A stretch of DNA of 64,000 nt from Varanus komodoensis (GCF_004798865.1 NW_025335587.1:248001-312000); one strand, 5' to 3'. Positions 45,307 through 57,216 are shown, counted from the first letter of the stretch. Numbers and translations are program-made. The notes: generated from the sequence alone by a model not told the origin.

Positions 45307-45383
45307 AGGTAGATTGTTATTCTACAGTGCCATTAATACCTAAGTCACCTTAGGTAGATTGTTATTCTACAGTGCCATTAATA
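45307..45383 (+). repeat. Tandem duplication with 45-bp period
   Basis: A 32-base block starting AGGTAGATTGTTATTCTACA occurs at 45307-45338 and, without a mismatch, at 45352-45383. The 13-base linker is CCTAAGTCACCTT. A perfect copy implies a recent duplication or an assembly artefact. Confidence 0.9.
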
Positions 45384-46460
45384 GCATTTCAGGGCTGTCG
45401 GAAAGATGACGGGGTGTTTATTGCACCTGACACCTGTTCCTTCGGTTCAGGCTGCACATTTGTACACTGGGACCTCTGGAACAGAGCCCACACAAGCAGT
45501 TCAGGCAGTGTGGTTGTGGGACTGGTTAAGATCATTCCTAGTCTCAAAGGAAGAAGAAACCCTGCGGCAAAGGTTCTTCAAAGTAATCAGCAGCACTGGT
45601 GCAGTGTAAGTGCTTGGTAGGCAGAGGAAAAACCACCTATGAGAAATGGATGCTTGGGCATCAGAGCTACTTGGGCCATTAAATGGATTTATTACTTGAG
45701 GATTGATAATTGTAGCACCAGTATTTAAATGCTAAAATCTGCCAGTTCATGTAACAAATGAATATGCCTGAAAATGAATATGACTGAGCACAAAAGAACC
45801 TGTAATCTAGTCACTTTGAGCACTATTTCTTGGATGGGAGGAATGATACACATCAAAGAAAGGAAGGAAGGAAGGAAGGAAGGAAAAGATTTCTTTTACT
45901 CCTTCTGGCTTGTATTATGTATAAGAAAAAGTCAAACATGCAGATGAAAATAAATGAGCATGATTGTCTTTAAAGTGTAAAATCCACTCCAGAAAGTGTT
46001 TTTCTGCCCCCACCCCCAGATATGTTGTGACTATAGCCATCATACCCAAAATTTATTATCAATTTGGGCTTCTTTACTATCCTATCTTATATTCTCAAGG
46101 CAGACAAAACTATTTCCCCAGACCCTCCCTCAATAAAGTGAAAGTTTTTTACATTGAATCCCACTGCACAGCCACAGATTTTTCTCCAATATGTGACAAG
46201 TTTTGCTTTCGGGGAGACTTGTTCCACATGGAGAAGGCAGCTGTCATGGATCTAGTGAAAAGGAATGGTCCAGCCAATCCAAAAAGAAGCACCTCCTTAT
46301 TGTATTCATGCTTGTGTATACATATATTTAACTTATTTACACAGTACCTTGTGACATACACTTGCACTAATGCCCATTTAAAGGATCAATTGAAAGGACT
46401 GTTAGACAAAAGTGTGAAGTTTTCTAATGTTTTTGCTTTTAGCATTGGTCATTATTGATT
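45384..46460. other. Non-coding sequence, no recognised element
   Basis: Contains (GGAA)n at 45856-45886. A 164-codon plus-strand frame (45964-46458) ends where an L2-type tail begins but shows no LINE motif or other known domain. Confidence 0.5.
45856..45886. repeat. (GGAA)n microsatellite
   Basis: About seven GGAA units. Multimeric GGAA can bind ETS factors; no gene is near. Confidence 0.9.
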
Positions 46461-46528
46461 TTATTGTCAGCCACTTAGGGAATCCTCTCTGGTCTAGCGG
46501 GCAACATATAAATTTAAAAATAAGTGAA
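46461..46528 (+). mobile_element. L2-type 3' tail fragment
   Basis: TTATTGTCAGCCACTTAGGG, then GCAACATATAAATTTAAAAA matches the L2-type terminus (GTAAGCCGCC, then TATAAATTTAATAA). Confidence 0.5.
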
Positions 46529-47479
46529 ACATATGGCTTCTAGCTGTGGTACCTGAAAATGCAAGCTCAGCATTCAGTAGTCATATACCTCTGGCTACCT
46601 AATGTTGGGGACGAATGGCAGGCAGTGGGCAACTACTTTAAGCCTGCCTGCCTTGTGAGTTTCCATCTCTGCAAACACAACTGAATGTATTACGCTGCAT
46701 TGTACCAGGGTTTGGATCCAGCAAAGGCTGATGTTCCACTGATATTCAAACTTGGTTATCACACAGATTTGTTAATAAGGTATGTTTCACTGATCTTAAA
46801 GATCATGATGGGATGCAGGGAAAGATGCAAATTTCCAAAGATTCTGTAGATATATATGTATGGTGCACCCTCTCCTTGCATTAAAGCAATTACGATAGTA
46901 TGGCCTCACATAATGGTCTGAAGTGTCCCTAAACATGAAAACTTTAGGAGGTGAGCCTAGTATTGTTCTATTCTGTTAAAAAACATCACAATCTGATAGA
47001 GAGTTTGGGGCTGAGAGCTGCCCTGGAAATGTATCACAAGTCCAAGGTAGAACAACCTGAACTTACGCCTAAGCAATTAATTTGCACTTGATATGCATTA
47101 GCCTGGAAATGCCCATGCAAATAATGGTTTGAATGGCTGGAGCCCACCTTAAATGCCCACGCACACAACCCAAAGAACAAGAAAACAACCCCAAAAAACC
47201 TTTTAACAGAATTGCATGAAATCTGCAGCAAGCTCTTCTTGATCTTGAGATCTTTCCCCCTGGGTAGGAGTGGCTGAGGGGATCCTTGCTTCCAGTTCTA
47301 CATTTTCACTAGAAAGCCTTTTTCAGCCATCTAGTGGTGCTGTCCGGGGACTGAAGAAAGGAAGGATGGGGCAGTCCAAGGATACCTCCAGGTTGCTCTT
47401 GTCTTCCCCCATCCCTGCCCCCTTTGAGGTTACTCTGTCAGACTAGGGGAGGGTTTGCCATCTTGTGCAACTGTCAGAG
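46529..47479. other. Non-coding sequence, no recognised element
   Basis: No gene or clear repeat is seen. Confidence 0.55.
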
Positions 47480-48390
47480 GTGTCGCTGCTTCACCAGCCT
47501 CTTGCCCTAAAGATATTCTCTGGGGCAAGAACGGGTGAGTAGGTGGTTGGAGCAGCACCCCTCAACCGTTCCCCATCCCAGGGGGAAGTCCGTTGCTCCC
47601 AAGCTAGAGAGGTGAGAAGCAGCTGGGCAGCGGCTCCCAGTTGGGGGCTGCACCACTCTGCTTATCCTCCCACTGGTTCACTCCAGCTCCCCATACAGTT
47701 GTTCCCACCATGATGCCTACAAAGTGGGTGCTGGGTTGGTGCTGTTTCTCTGGAAAGTCGGAGCAAGAAAGGCAGCTGAGTGTCTCCTCCTCTTCATCAC
47801 TGCTACTTGCAAGAGGTGCTCAGGTGGGTGCAGGCTGGGGATACCTCTCTCATGGGTGGGGGTGAGAAGGGGGGATTGAGTGTGGAGGCACACAGCCCCC
47901 AACTGGGCACTACTGCCCAGCTGATTCTTGTCCCTCCCACTTGTGTAGGAGAGTGGCTTTTTTCTGCCACGCGTAGAAGGTGGTGGGAATTCGCTGGGCA
48001 GCACTACACCTTCGGCAGCCCTACCCAGCTGATCGCCTGCTTCTGCTTGAGTGTGGATCAGGCACCCCCTTCGTGCTCCAGAGGTCCCTTTGGAACAGGA
48101 AGGCAGCTGGAGGAGCTCCTTCGTCTCCTCTGATGTGCTGCAGGGCGTGAATGCTGTTTGCACAAGAGAAGCTGCTTGACAGTCTCGGTGAGCTGAGCCC
48201 AGCTTGAGCGAGGAACCTCATCGCTCCCTGTGGTGCCTCCTGGTTTAGAGTCTGGAGGACTGAGTAGAAAGGAGGTAGCAGGAGGGAGGAGAGTTACCAA
48301 CATGATCCCGATTGTATGATAGGCACATCGAGGTAAAAAACCAAGACCTGTGAAAACCATGCAGGGCTACCTGATGTGATGCCTGAATCC
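47480..48390 (+). repeat. Unclassified ~0.9-kb repeat family A, copy 2
   Basis: Second copy of the repeat at 41110-42040, same orientation, about 6.4 kb away. The internal CCCAGCTGATTCT-type motif recurs near 47650, 47912 and 48022. Overlapping Pro/Ser/Gly-rich frames (47717-48163 minus, 47780-48133 plus) are present but match nothing known. I found neither terminal inverted repeats nor long direct repeats at the edges, which are known only to about 30 bp. Confidence 0.7.
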
Positions 48391-50699
48391 AGCAATGTCT
48401 AGCACCCATACGGACACTCCTTCCATTAGATAATTTATTAAAGCTGCTGTTTGTCAGGCTGAGCTGAAGCCGATTCTCCAGAGCTGCATTTTTGATGTTT
48501 GCAGCAGGAAGAAAACATCTGGGAGAGGTGCACAAATGACTGTGGAAGGCTGCAAGGCTGGTGTTGCCCACCCTTGAGTTAAAAGATTTGCAAAAACCTC
48601 CATTTAGAAAAAGCATTCCCAGTAAGGCAATTCAAAATTTTAAAAGTGCAGTGCAGCTGACCATCACTGTCTCTCCCCGTAGACTACCCTAGCTATAAGA
48701 AATGGAGAACGAGCATAGCATGAATTAAGTGGGAACAACTGAGGGGCAATGCACAGACCACCATACAAATCAAGACTGGGGAATCTTGAGCACAGGGAAA
48801 CATGAAAAATGGAGCATCTGAGCTTCTGCTTTTTCACTGTTTTATTCTTATTATTTTGGATTTTTGAGTTGAAGGTACCCAACAATGTAGACTACATGGA
48901 GCAAAGAAGTCACTGGAACTATACAATTTTGATTCAACAAAATTTAGATCCCAAAGAAAGAGAGCAACCAAGGTATTTTCAAGCATACTTATCTGTTGTT
49001 GTTGTTGTTTTACTTTTGGTTGTCCACAAGATGCAATAATGGAAAATTTCTGCATACATTTAGCTAAATTAATGTATGCCTATGAGGAACAGTTGTTGGA
49101 AGCCATATGCCTTCTCTGTTTCTGTTGAGACATGCCTAAGGAGGGGCAATAACATAGAGCATCAATAAGGGAAGGGCACCATGGTAATTGATAACCACCA
49201 ATGATAATTAAAAGCAGCTAAACAAATGAAGCCTTGATCTGGTGCTGATCCTATTCTGAAGCAGGTTAACTTTACTAGAACCCTCTGGGTGTAAATGGCA
49301 GTTTCTGAAAGCCATTGGCCATAGCTGTGGCAGATTTATGTAATCTAAAATGCCCAGCAACATCCTGCTTAGAAACATCAGTGACACGGGGTAAGGTTTT
49401 AATAGAGGAAGTTGAAAAACAGCCTGATGGGGAGGAGTCCTCGAGCTATTTCCTGCCTCCAAGAAAGCATACTTGTGGCTTGGTTATTGGAGGTTAAGCA
49501 TCAATCCAGTCTCAAAACAAATGTCTTGGATTTTATACCCAACTTTATAGGCTTCCACATGAGATTGTAGAGTTGTTTTCTTTCTTGGCACTTCTCTGGT
49601 TTTATTGCTTAGGACCATGGTCGGGTGAAAGAGATATGTGACAGCATGAAGGAAGCCTAGCCAGCAAATCCATTTTGGGCTTAAGTTATGAACTGTCCTA
49701 GGTGAAAATTAAATGTCAGCTTGTGACATCTCTCCCAAGTGTCAACTCTGACTGGCAATCCAAATCCCCACCTGTTAAATTTCTCAAGATAAGAAGAATT
49801 TGACTCAGGTTTCTTTCCCTGATGGAAGCAAGTATTTGGTTCAGAACTAGGAAGGCCCTTCAATGAGGGCACATCTAGTTCTACAGCTTGAATTGTGCTG
49901 GTTGCTAAGAGTGATCTCTTTATACCTGATCTTAGGAAGCTTCCTGCTCTGATTTCTCAGCTGGAAGGGTGGGGGTACTTACAAAATACTGGTTGGGATC
50001 AGACAATAACCCATGCTAAGGGATTGAGTATAGGTTCATGGTGGGTTGTTGCTGAACACCCATTATTGTGTTTTTCAGCAAAAATCCCATATCAGCAACA
50101 ACCCACACTCAACCTATAGTGAACACCTGAGTATGGGTTATTGTGTTGTACGAAGCCAGCCACTGTCACCTCCACAAGAACAAGCAGCCCAAAATTTGGG
50201 TCCCATAGTTCCAAGACACCAGTTGAAGCTCTGGTCTTGCTACCCCACAAATTACAGAGAAGAAAGCTACTTCCTCTTCCTTTCATCATGGAAGCCACAA
50301 AATTCAGCTAGAAAAGCCAAGCCCAATAACTGTTGTTCTGAGCCCTGTCTTGGTACATGGTACTGCTTTGTGGTCTTTTGCAATCTAAGACCTTCTCTTG
50401 GAAGATGGTGGCTTTATCTGCTGGATGCCCCCTGATTGTAAGGTCTAGCCCTTACTCTACACCCCAGGTGACCCCTGAAGTTTGAGAAGACTGTGCTCTA
50501 GGTAATTCCCTGTAAAGCTATAATTTTTTTCAGCAGGATCTATTCAGGTGATTTTTCCATAGGTGGAATATTCCCTTAGTGTGTGTATATGGGACCCAGA
50601 ATTACCTTTGTGCCATTTTTCATGTAAACAAGCATGGTACTATTTGACAGAGAAAAGTATCGTTCTGTTCTTATGCACACAGAGGTGTTTTGATATATT
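48391..50699. other. Non-coding sequence, no recognised element
   Basis: AT-rich with (GTT)n at 48994-49010. No gene or clear interspersed repeat in 2.3 kb. Confidence 0.55.
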
Positions 50700-51455
50700 T
50701 TTGAAATGTAGGCCCTCAAAAGCAGGAATGCAGCTGAACATTAGGAAAACAAAAACCATAACTACAGAAGAATTGCGTAACTTTAAGTCAATAATGGAAA
50801 AAAGATTTTGTAAATGATTTTGTATAACTTGGCTCAGTCATCAGTTCAAAGGAAGTCTGCAGCCAAGAAATTCAAAGATGGCTGATACTTGGAAGGGACG
50901 CAGTGAAGGAACTAGAAAAGATAATCCAATTTAAGAATGTGTCAATGGCTACTGAGGCCAAGATCATTTGCACCATTGTGTGGCCAATCATATGGGTGTG
51001 AAGGCTGGACAGTAAAGAAAGACCACAGGAATAAAAGTGATGCGTTCGAAAGATGGTACTGGAGGAGAGCTTTGTGAATATCCTGGACTGACAGAAAGAG
51101 AAACAGGTGGGTCCCAGATCAAATCAAGCTAGAATTGAGGTTGTGGTTGACTCCAGAGAAGTCAATAGCTAGAGAAGCGGGGTTATGCTTAGGGCCGAAA
51201 TATACAGTAATTGTAGAAAATAAGATGATAATCCAGTAGATCTGATGTCTATTGAATGATTCTTTGTTTTATTTCTAGAAAAGCAATAAAAATTTAAAAA
51301 AGAATAAGAGCAAGGTCAAATATGAGATGGATCGATTTCATAAAAGAAGCCATGAGTTTGCAAGAGCTGAGCAGGGCTGTCATGGACAGAATATTTGGGA
51401 GGGCTTTCATTCATAAGGTCGCCAAAAATCAGAGAAGAATGGACAGCATGTAAGG
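50700..51455 (+). mobile_element. Bov-B (RTE) LINE ORF2 C-terminal fragment, interrupted
   Basis: The plus strand reads AGMQLNIRKTKTITTEELRN (Bov-B GLKLNIKKTKIM-type), GTC-type text near WPIIWV, RWYWRRAL then ISWTDRKRNRWVPDQIKLEL (Bov-B RVPWTARRSNQSILKEI-type), then after a gap MRWIDFIKEAMSLQELSRAV and MDRIFGRAFIHKVAKNQRRM, which is the Bov-B C-terminus. Several stops and frame changes break it. About 110 bp of AT-rich sequence (roughly 51200-51310) splits the text, probably an insertion or local decay. Inactive. Confidence 0.85.
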
Positions 51456-53092
51456 AGAACACAGAACTTGCTGTGACAGTCTCCTTAGCCATGCCGCTGA
51501 AGAGAGTCCAAGAAAACAGCAGTATTTTGTTGCTTGCCAAATCCTTTTCTCCTCAAATAGAAGCAGCTAAGCGCAGAGAGGAGCTTGGGAGTTGGTGATG
51601 GTGGATGACATCCCCTACTTGGCGAATCGAGAAGTCTCAGCAATTTTGACCACGTGAACCCTGGCTTGACTGCAACAATGTATGAGTGTTGACTCCAAAG
51701 AAAGTGCCATGGAGATGAGAGCACAGTATCCCCAAGTACGCCATAGCATTTCGCTTCTCCTAAGATTGCTGCAAGTTCTTCTTTGAAAAAATGATGAAAA
51801 CACCTTGTAAAAGAGGATTTCCTTGACCCTGTTCTCTACTTCAGTCTCTGTTACATGGATCTGGCACACATCTATGTGCTGTAGTACAGTTATTTTGTAA
51901 CCAGACACTTTGTAATGTTTGATTGGTATGTTTGACCCAGTAGAATTATACACGTCAGTGATATTTAAGTAGGGTACAGTGTGATGCTGTGCAAAAAAGC
52001 AGGCTTTTCTTTGTAGGTCTGGGTTTTACTAGCTTAACTGAAGGCGATATTAATGCATGGAAAATAATCCGATGGCTGCTCCAGCACGGGAGAGCTGAAT
52101 GGGCAAACTTAACTGAAAAGCACTGTGAGCTGCAAGGTTAACAAAAGAATCCTGCCATTATACTGTCCAGCCCTTGAAGAAAATTATAGAGCTAGTGGAG
52201 GGAGAGAACAGCGAGTGTAATAACAGGTAATGCTGGATACATTAGTGACACTGCAGAATAAGGGAGGGAAACAGTAATCCATCCTAGCTTGAAAGCAGCA
52301 CTTTAAAAGAAGAGCTTTATTTGGAGTGAAAGAGATTCAAAATATATCTGGGGTGAGTGAATGCCTTCAAGAAGAAGCTTTAGCTCTTGTGTTATCCTGT
52401 ATGCTTTTGCAAAGTATGAGGTCGTCTAAGCCAGAAGCCATTTTCCTATACGGAAATCTTATTACTATTGAAATCCATGCAACTATTCTTCCAGCGTCAG
52501 ATTTACTTCAGAATGAATGATTTGTTTTGTGAAGGATTATGAGAGAGTTCGGTGTTCATGTGGCACCTTTGTGAAGTTCTCTATTGAAAGGACCAAGAAA
52601 GCCCACTTCAGACTGTGCACCTTGAGTATAAACCACCCAATTGCCCCAATTCTGAGGTAGCTGTCAGCACTGGGTTATATTTATGATAAACAAAGTTTAA
52701 TTCAAGTTGGGTGCAGGGGAAGGGATTGGAACAGGGTTATGATTTGAAATTTGAAATAGTTTTTGTTTTATCATTTAAATAAAACCAACATATTTTCCTT
52801 ATCCATAGAGAATATGATGGCCCTTTACAGATTGTGGTAAAAGGAGAGATGCATCACCAAAAAAGAGGGGGGAAAGGGACACAAATTTGCATAAAATTTA
52901 TATGTGCTAATGTATTTGCTGATGTGGAGATTTAGAAAGAATTGTCATAATTTAAATAGAAACACAACGCATCTCTCCAGGTGACCTGCAGCCTTGCTCA
53001 GTCTGCTTTCAAGTGTGAATGGTTAATAAGTGACTTCCAGATCCCCCTTTTCCCTTCTTATGATTTAACTTGGTTTGTACTGGGCTAGTATA
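51456..53092. other. Non-coding sequence, no recognised element
   Basis: No gene or repeat is recognised. 52010-52330 is complex AT-balanced sequence that could be a conserved enhancer-type element; this needs comparison with other species. Confidence 0.5.
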
Positions 53093-53399
53093 GACTAGAT
53101 CAGGAGTGGCCAAACCAAGGCTTGCAAGTTGCATGAAGCTCTTTGAGTTTATTTTGCAGCTCGCAGAGGGCTTGGAGCCCTGCCCTCTGCCCTCTGCCCG
53201 CCCCCCACCATCTGGATCCCAGATCTGGCATGGCATGATTGCGGCAAGCGCTCTAGAGGCTCAGGAAGAGAGCGGGCCAGGTCGGGGGCCTCGTGTGAGC
53301 TTGCCTCAGCATGTCCCATGCCACCCTGGCTGACAGCCTCGCTGTCATTTACCATACGTGGCTCTTCCAGTGGCCATGTCTGGCCACCCTGAACTAGCT
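53093..53399. mobile_element. hAT-type non-autonomous element
   Basis: The body 53101-53391 (291 bp) begins CAGGAGTGGCCAAACC and ends TGTCTGGCCACCCTG. The ends form an imperfect inverted repeat (CAGGRGTGGCCA). Flanking 8-mers GACTAGAT (53093-53100) and AACTAGCT (53392-53399) agree at 6 of 8 positions, as expected for an old hAT target duplication. No transposase is encoded. The left 70 bp match the element at 63841. Confidence 0.85.
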
Positions 53400-53520
53400 G
53401 GTCCTTCAAGAAGAGACTTGTCCTCTCTCTCTACACACACACATGCGCGCACACACATTTATAGCCTATTTTAATGTAAATATATTGCATCAATTCTTAA
53501 TATAACTTAATCCTCTAAAT
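53400..53520. repeat. Short (CT)n/(CA)n tract and flank
   Basis: CTCTCTCTACACACACACAT then GCGCGCACACACATT near 53422-53460 is a compound dinucleotide tract. Confidence 0.7.
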
Positions 53521-53940
53521 TAATCCTCATGGTGGCGTAGTGGCTTAATGATGTTGGCTGTGCCGACCAGAAATGGTTGACACTCCAGTGGTTTGAACCC
53601 TGCACCGTGTGACGGAATGAGTACCTGTCACTCGCCTCTAGCTGCTGCCCACCCGGCAGTTTGAAAACCTGCAATATTGTGAGTAGATAAATGGGTACCA
53701 CTTTGGTGGGGAAAAGGCTAGCCGCGTTTGTGAGGAGAAGCAGGGAGCTGATGCTGGACCTGCCCGGATGTGAGATGAGGCAGGATCAGTGGAAGAAGCC
53801 TGGATGTGCTGACAAAACCAGAACGCCAGCTGGTCCGCACGTGGGGAGACCCACTGGTTTGCTGCCTGCAGTGCACACTGGATAAGTGCACAAGTGCAAA
53901 CAGAAATAAATAATAATAAATAATAAATTATAATCCTCCA
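53521..53940 (+). mobile_element. tRNA-derived SINE with AATAA-type tail
   Basis: The body is 53531-53930. A box TGGCGTAGTGG (53533-53543) and B box GGTTTGAACC (53590-53599) mark a tRNA-derived head. The middle shares AGTAGATAAATGGGTACCAC with the SINE at 5448. The 3' part is unrelated to that element, being GC-rich and ending AAATAATAATAAATAATAAA. The flanks TAATCCTCAT (53521-53530) and TAATCCTCCA (53931-53940) are a near-perfect target duplication. Same tRNA-SINE superfamily as at 5448 but with a different 3' half, hence probably a different partner LINE. Confidence 0.85.
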
Positions 53941-54097
53941 TTTAGGTTGTGATCTGTAAGGACATAACTGGGAAGCCTTAAAACTAGTTTATAGTGAGAA
54001 CATACGCTCTATGCATTTAAGTTAGTTAATCCCACTGACTTTTACAGGTCTCGAATGGAACAGGACTTTATGGATTGTGCTCTCAGTAGCTTTGATT
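53941..54097. other. Short non-coding stretch
   Basis: Includes a trace of the palindromic repeat (AATCCCACTGACTTTTACAG, 54029-54048). Nothing else is recognised. Confidence 0.5.
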
Positions 54098-54180
54098 CAG
54101 AGTCATAGAATCATAAAATCCTAGAATAGTGGAGTTGGAAGGGGCCAACCCTCTGCTGTTGCAGGACACCAATTTACACT
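54098..54180 (-). mobile_element. CR1 LINE 3'-end fragment
   Basis: AGTCATAGAATCATAAAATC, CTAGAATAGTGGAGTTGGAA and GGGGCC form the reverse complement of the CR1 terminus (GGCCCCTTCCAACTC, then TATGATTCTATG). Confidence 0.8.
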
Positions 54181-56297
54181 ATTCCAGTCGGTTTAAGCAA
54201 CAGAATTGTTAGGCTGATCATGAGGTTCATTGGATCCTTGCAGAGCTGGACTTGTGAGAAAGCAGACATGAAATTGCTTTAACATATAAGTAACTTAACC
54301 CAGGGTTGCCATCACCCTAAAACAGTTGAAAGTTGCATTGAAATGAGATGCAATATGTGTAGCTTTATTTGTGAACTGGATACATGGGGAAGCACAGATG
54401 CACTGAAGTCATATTTTCAAACTATATTTGATTGTGCACATTGATCATAACCAAATGAGAAATTGTGTTAAAGGGGAATTTTTCAGCAAAATCAATTACG
54501 AATATAGGGCACTCCCTTCTGGGCAAGGCCATAGTAACTGTCCAGCTACTTCTCATAAGCAGGACATGAATGCAGCAGCTGGGATACTGCTGTTGAAAAA
54601 GGAGGTTGCATTTAATTATTGTGACTAACAGCTTCTGATGCAGCTATTATCCATGAGAATGGATCCAGACTTCGTGACACTTAAGAACTGCAAGAATCAA
54701 CACAACTTAAGTAAGTCATGATAATCATGATATATATTCATTTAAAAAAAATTCTAAAGCTAGTGGCTGCCATAGCATCTTGTGGAGTAGTAAATTTTGT
54801 GATAATGCATAATGCATTGTGCATTATGCTTTGGGGGCAAAGAGGGAGAGGTACATTGCTTAGGTTGTCTGACAATATACTGAGAGGTTGCATAAACACT
54901 CATGAGAAATCCCACAACTTTTCAAGGAATCGTATCCAATCCCTGTACATTTTCAGCATGCCACCGTCTGTTATGTATGCACTATTGCTCTTAAAGGAAC
55001 AGAACTACCTCTCTTGTATAAGTAATTCTGTTCAGTTCTCATTCCCTCCCTGGATTCTGAATGGGGAAGGAGAACTTAAAAATCTCTGTGGAGAAAGAAA
55101 TATCACCTCATTCCATGCCAACCTCCAAAGTTGCAGCTGGTTCTAATAATCACTTTAGACAAACAATACATGTTCATTAAGAAGAAAGGTAATTTAAATT
55201 TCAGTGGAATAATATTGGCAGAAGAAGAGGCTGCTCATTGTGCAACACCTTATGGGAGGTCTGTGCCATAGATGGAAAAGTTAACAGGAAGCAAAAACAT
55301 TCAGACAACAGACGCAAGCACATCGCTTTATATTTCAAAACCAACCACTTTCATTGTTTGGCCTTGAGGTGTGAATACATTATTCATATTATTTCTTAAA
55401 GAAGGTGATGGTTCGCATGGTGGCCCTTGGGTCCCTGCCCCAACTAAGCTTTCCCCTTTCTCAAATTCCTGCCCTCAAAAAGAAATGGTTACCTTACAGT
55501 CTGAGACCCTGGAAGTATACGTCTCTTTTGCTCATTGCGGGGTCCCTGGATTTCTGCTCCTTTGCCACATTTTTTAGCTAGTACCCCTCCTGCTTTAGTA
55601 CCTTTCTCCTACTGGTCTTAGAACAGATCATAAGGTGGGCTTTTCAGTTCAAATGGGTCAGCAACATGGTTGGCTGGATGGGATGTGTCCTGTAATCGAA
55701 AGGGAAAGGACTCCCCATTGGCTTCTTACACCAGAGCTCGGCCAGCTTGCACAATATGGCCCTTTCATTCGCCCCCCTTGGTTTCTCTTCCCTAGTTCCA
55801 ATCATTGTTTTTGTGTGGTGACCCTTTTTGATAGAAACAGCACATACAATATTTCGAACAGACATTATTGGTCAGGATGAGAAGAAGCCAGAAAAGTGAT
55901 GGCAGTACCATATTTTGACTCAGCTGGGTCCTCTCATAAGGTAGTCATGGGGTCTTCCTTACAGAGTTCAGGCCTATGTTTAAAGGGCTGCCAGAGGATG
56001 GCCCTTTATTTGATGGCATCCTCTGAAGGGCTGTCCTGTTCAAGTCTGGATTAAAGGTAAAAGAAGGGCAGAGAGAAGAGGCCCATTACCATTAGCACCT
56101 GGTAACAGTTTTTCCCACTGTGGCAGATATGCATTTCAGCAAATTATTTCTAAATTGCATTTATACATATAAATTAGCATATACACATTTTCTGCAAATC
56201 TGTGTCCTCTTTTGCTGCAACATTTCCTCCTTTATGGAAGTACCTAAGTAGCCACCTAAAGTCAGTTTGGTCTTTGTCCAGTGGCTACCAGACCAGA
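54181..56297. other. Non-coding sequence, no recognised element
   Basis: AT-rich. A 142-codon plus-strand frame (54718-55146) shows no known domain. No repeat is identified. Confidence 0.55.
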
Positions 56298-56360
56298 ATT
56301 ATTTTATTTATTCATTTTTACTTATTAATTTATTCAAGGAGCCCAAGGCAGCATCCTTCT
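56298..56360 (-). mobile_element. L2-type 3' tail fragment
   Basis: TTTTATTTATTCATTTTTAC, then CAAGGAGCCCAAGGCAGCAT is the reverse complement of an L2-type or MIR-type end. Confidence 0.5.
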
Positions 56361-57149
56361 TTGACTCTCCTGTGCTGTCTCTAAGTGGGTCCACAGTATC
56401 CCAGACATTCCTGATACTTCGTGCTCTGTTGCATGTTCCCTGAGGGTGAAGTGCTGCTATGCTAGCTCATTGACTAAACTGCAGTCCCCAGGTGCATGTG
56501 TGGTAGGAACCCACATGATTGCCAGGATCTGACTAGAAGCTACAGTGACAAGGAAACAGCTATTCTGATGCTAGCGTGCTTCTGAATACTTCTTCCCACA
56601 GCACCTTCTTTACTCCCTGCTCTAAAGTTTAGAACTCTTGGAAAATGAGTTGGCCAGATATACAATGGAACTGAGTCATCTGAGAAAAACTTGCAAATGT
56701 TGTAGTGGGTCAGACTCACGGTTAGCATGCCATTTCTGGCAGCATCCCTGTGGCACATATGGGCATGTGAGTCACCCAGAGAAGGGGTATAATTCCAATG
56801 ATATACAAATTTGCTTAATAATTGTTATTTTCTGGCCATGACTCAGAACAGAATTAGTCATAGTGAAGTTAAGTAAAGTCAGTGGGTTGAAACATAGGAT
56901 TGTGTTTTCCTGCCCCAAGGCTTTTTATCATCCCTTTCCCACACAGCCCTTGTTGTCAAGTTGAAGTTGCACAGCACTCCTAATGCTGCATGCAGAGCAT
57001 ATTCAGCAATGCATCCACCAGGGTTCTTAGAGTTTCATAATACTCATGGTCACCTGTAAGGGAAAATTAAGAATATATAAATAACTGGAAACAAGGAAAG
57101 GAAAACAAGAAAATCAATCCCATTTCTGGCACAAACCTCTGCATGGTTT
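56361..57149. other. Non-coding sequence
   Basis: Contains an eroded palindromic-repeat trace at 56860-56910 (GTAAAGTCAGTGGGTTGAAA, CATAGGATTGTG). No gene is seen. Confidence 0.5.
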
Positions 57150-57216
57150 TCCAGAACAAAGCCTCATTCAGTTCAATGGGCTTACTTCCAGGGAGTGCTT
57201 AGTGTTGGTGTCCTAA
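57150..57216 (+). repeat. Palindromic-repeat copy
   Basis: CTCATTCAGTTCAATGGGCT, TACTTCCAGGGAGTGCTTAG retains the core of the module described at 19205. Confidence 0.5.

Noticed and set aside
45964-46458. 164-codon frame just before an L2-type tail, considered as LINE ORF2
   Set aside because: It lacks the AFRRQAKTFLF-type ending and every other LINE motif seen at 24034; adjacency looks accidental.
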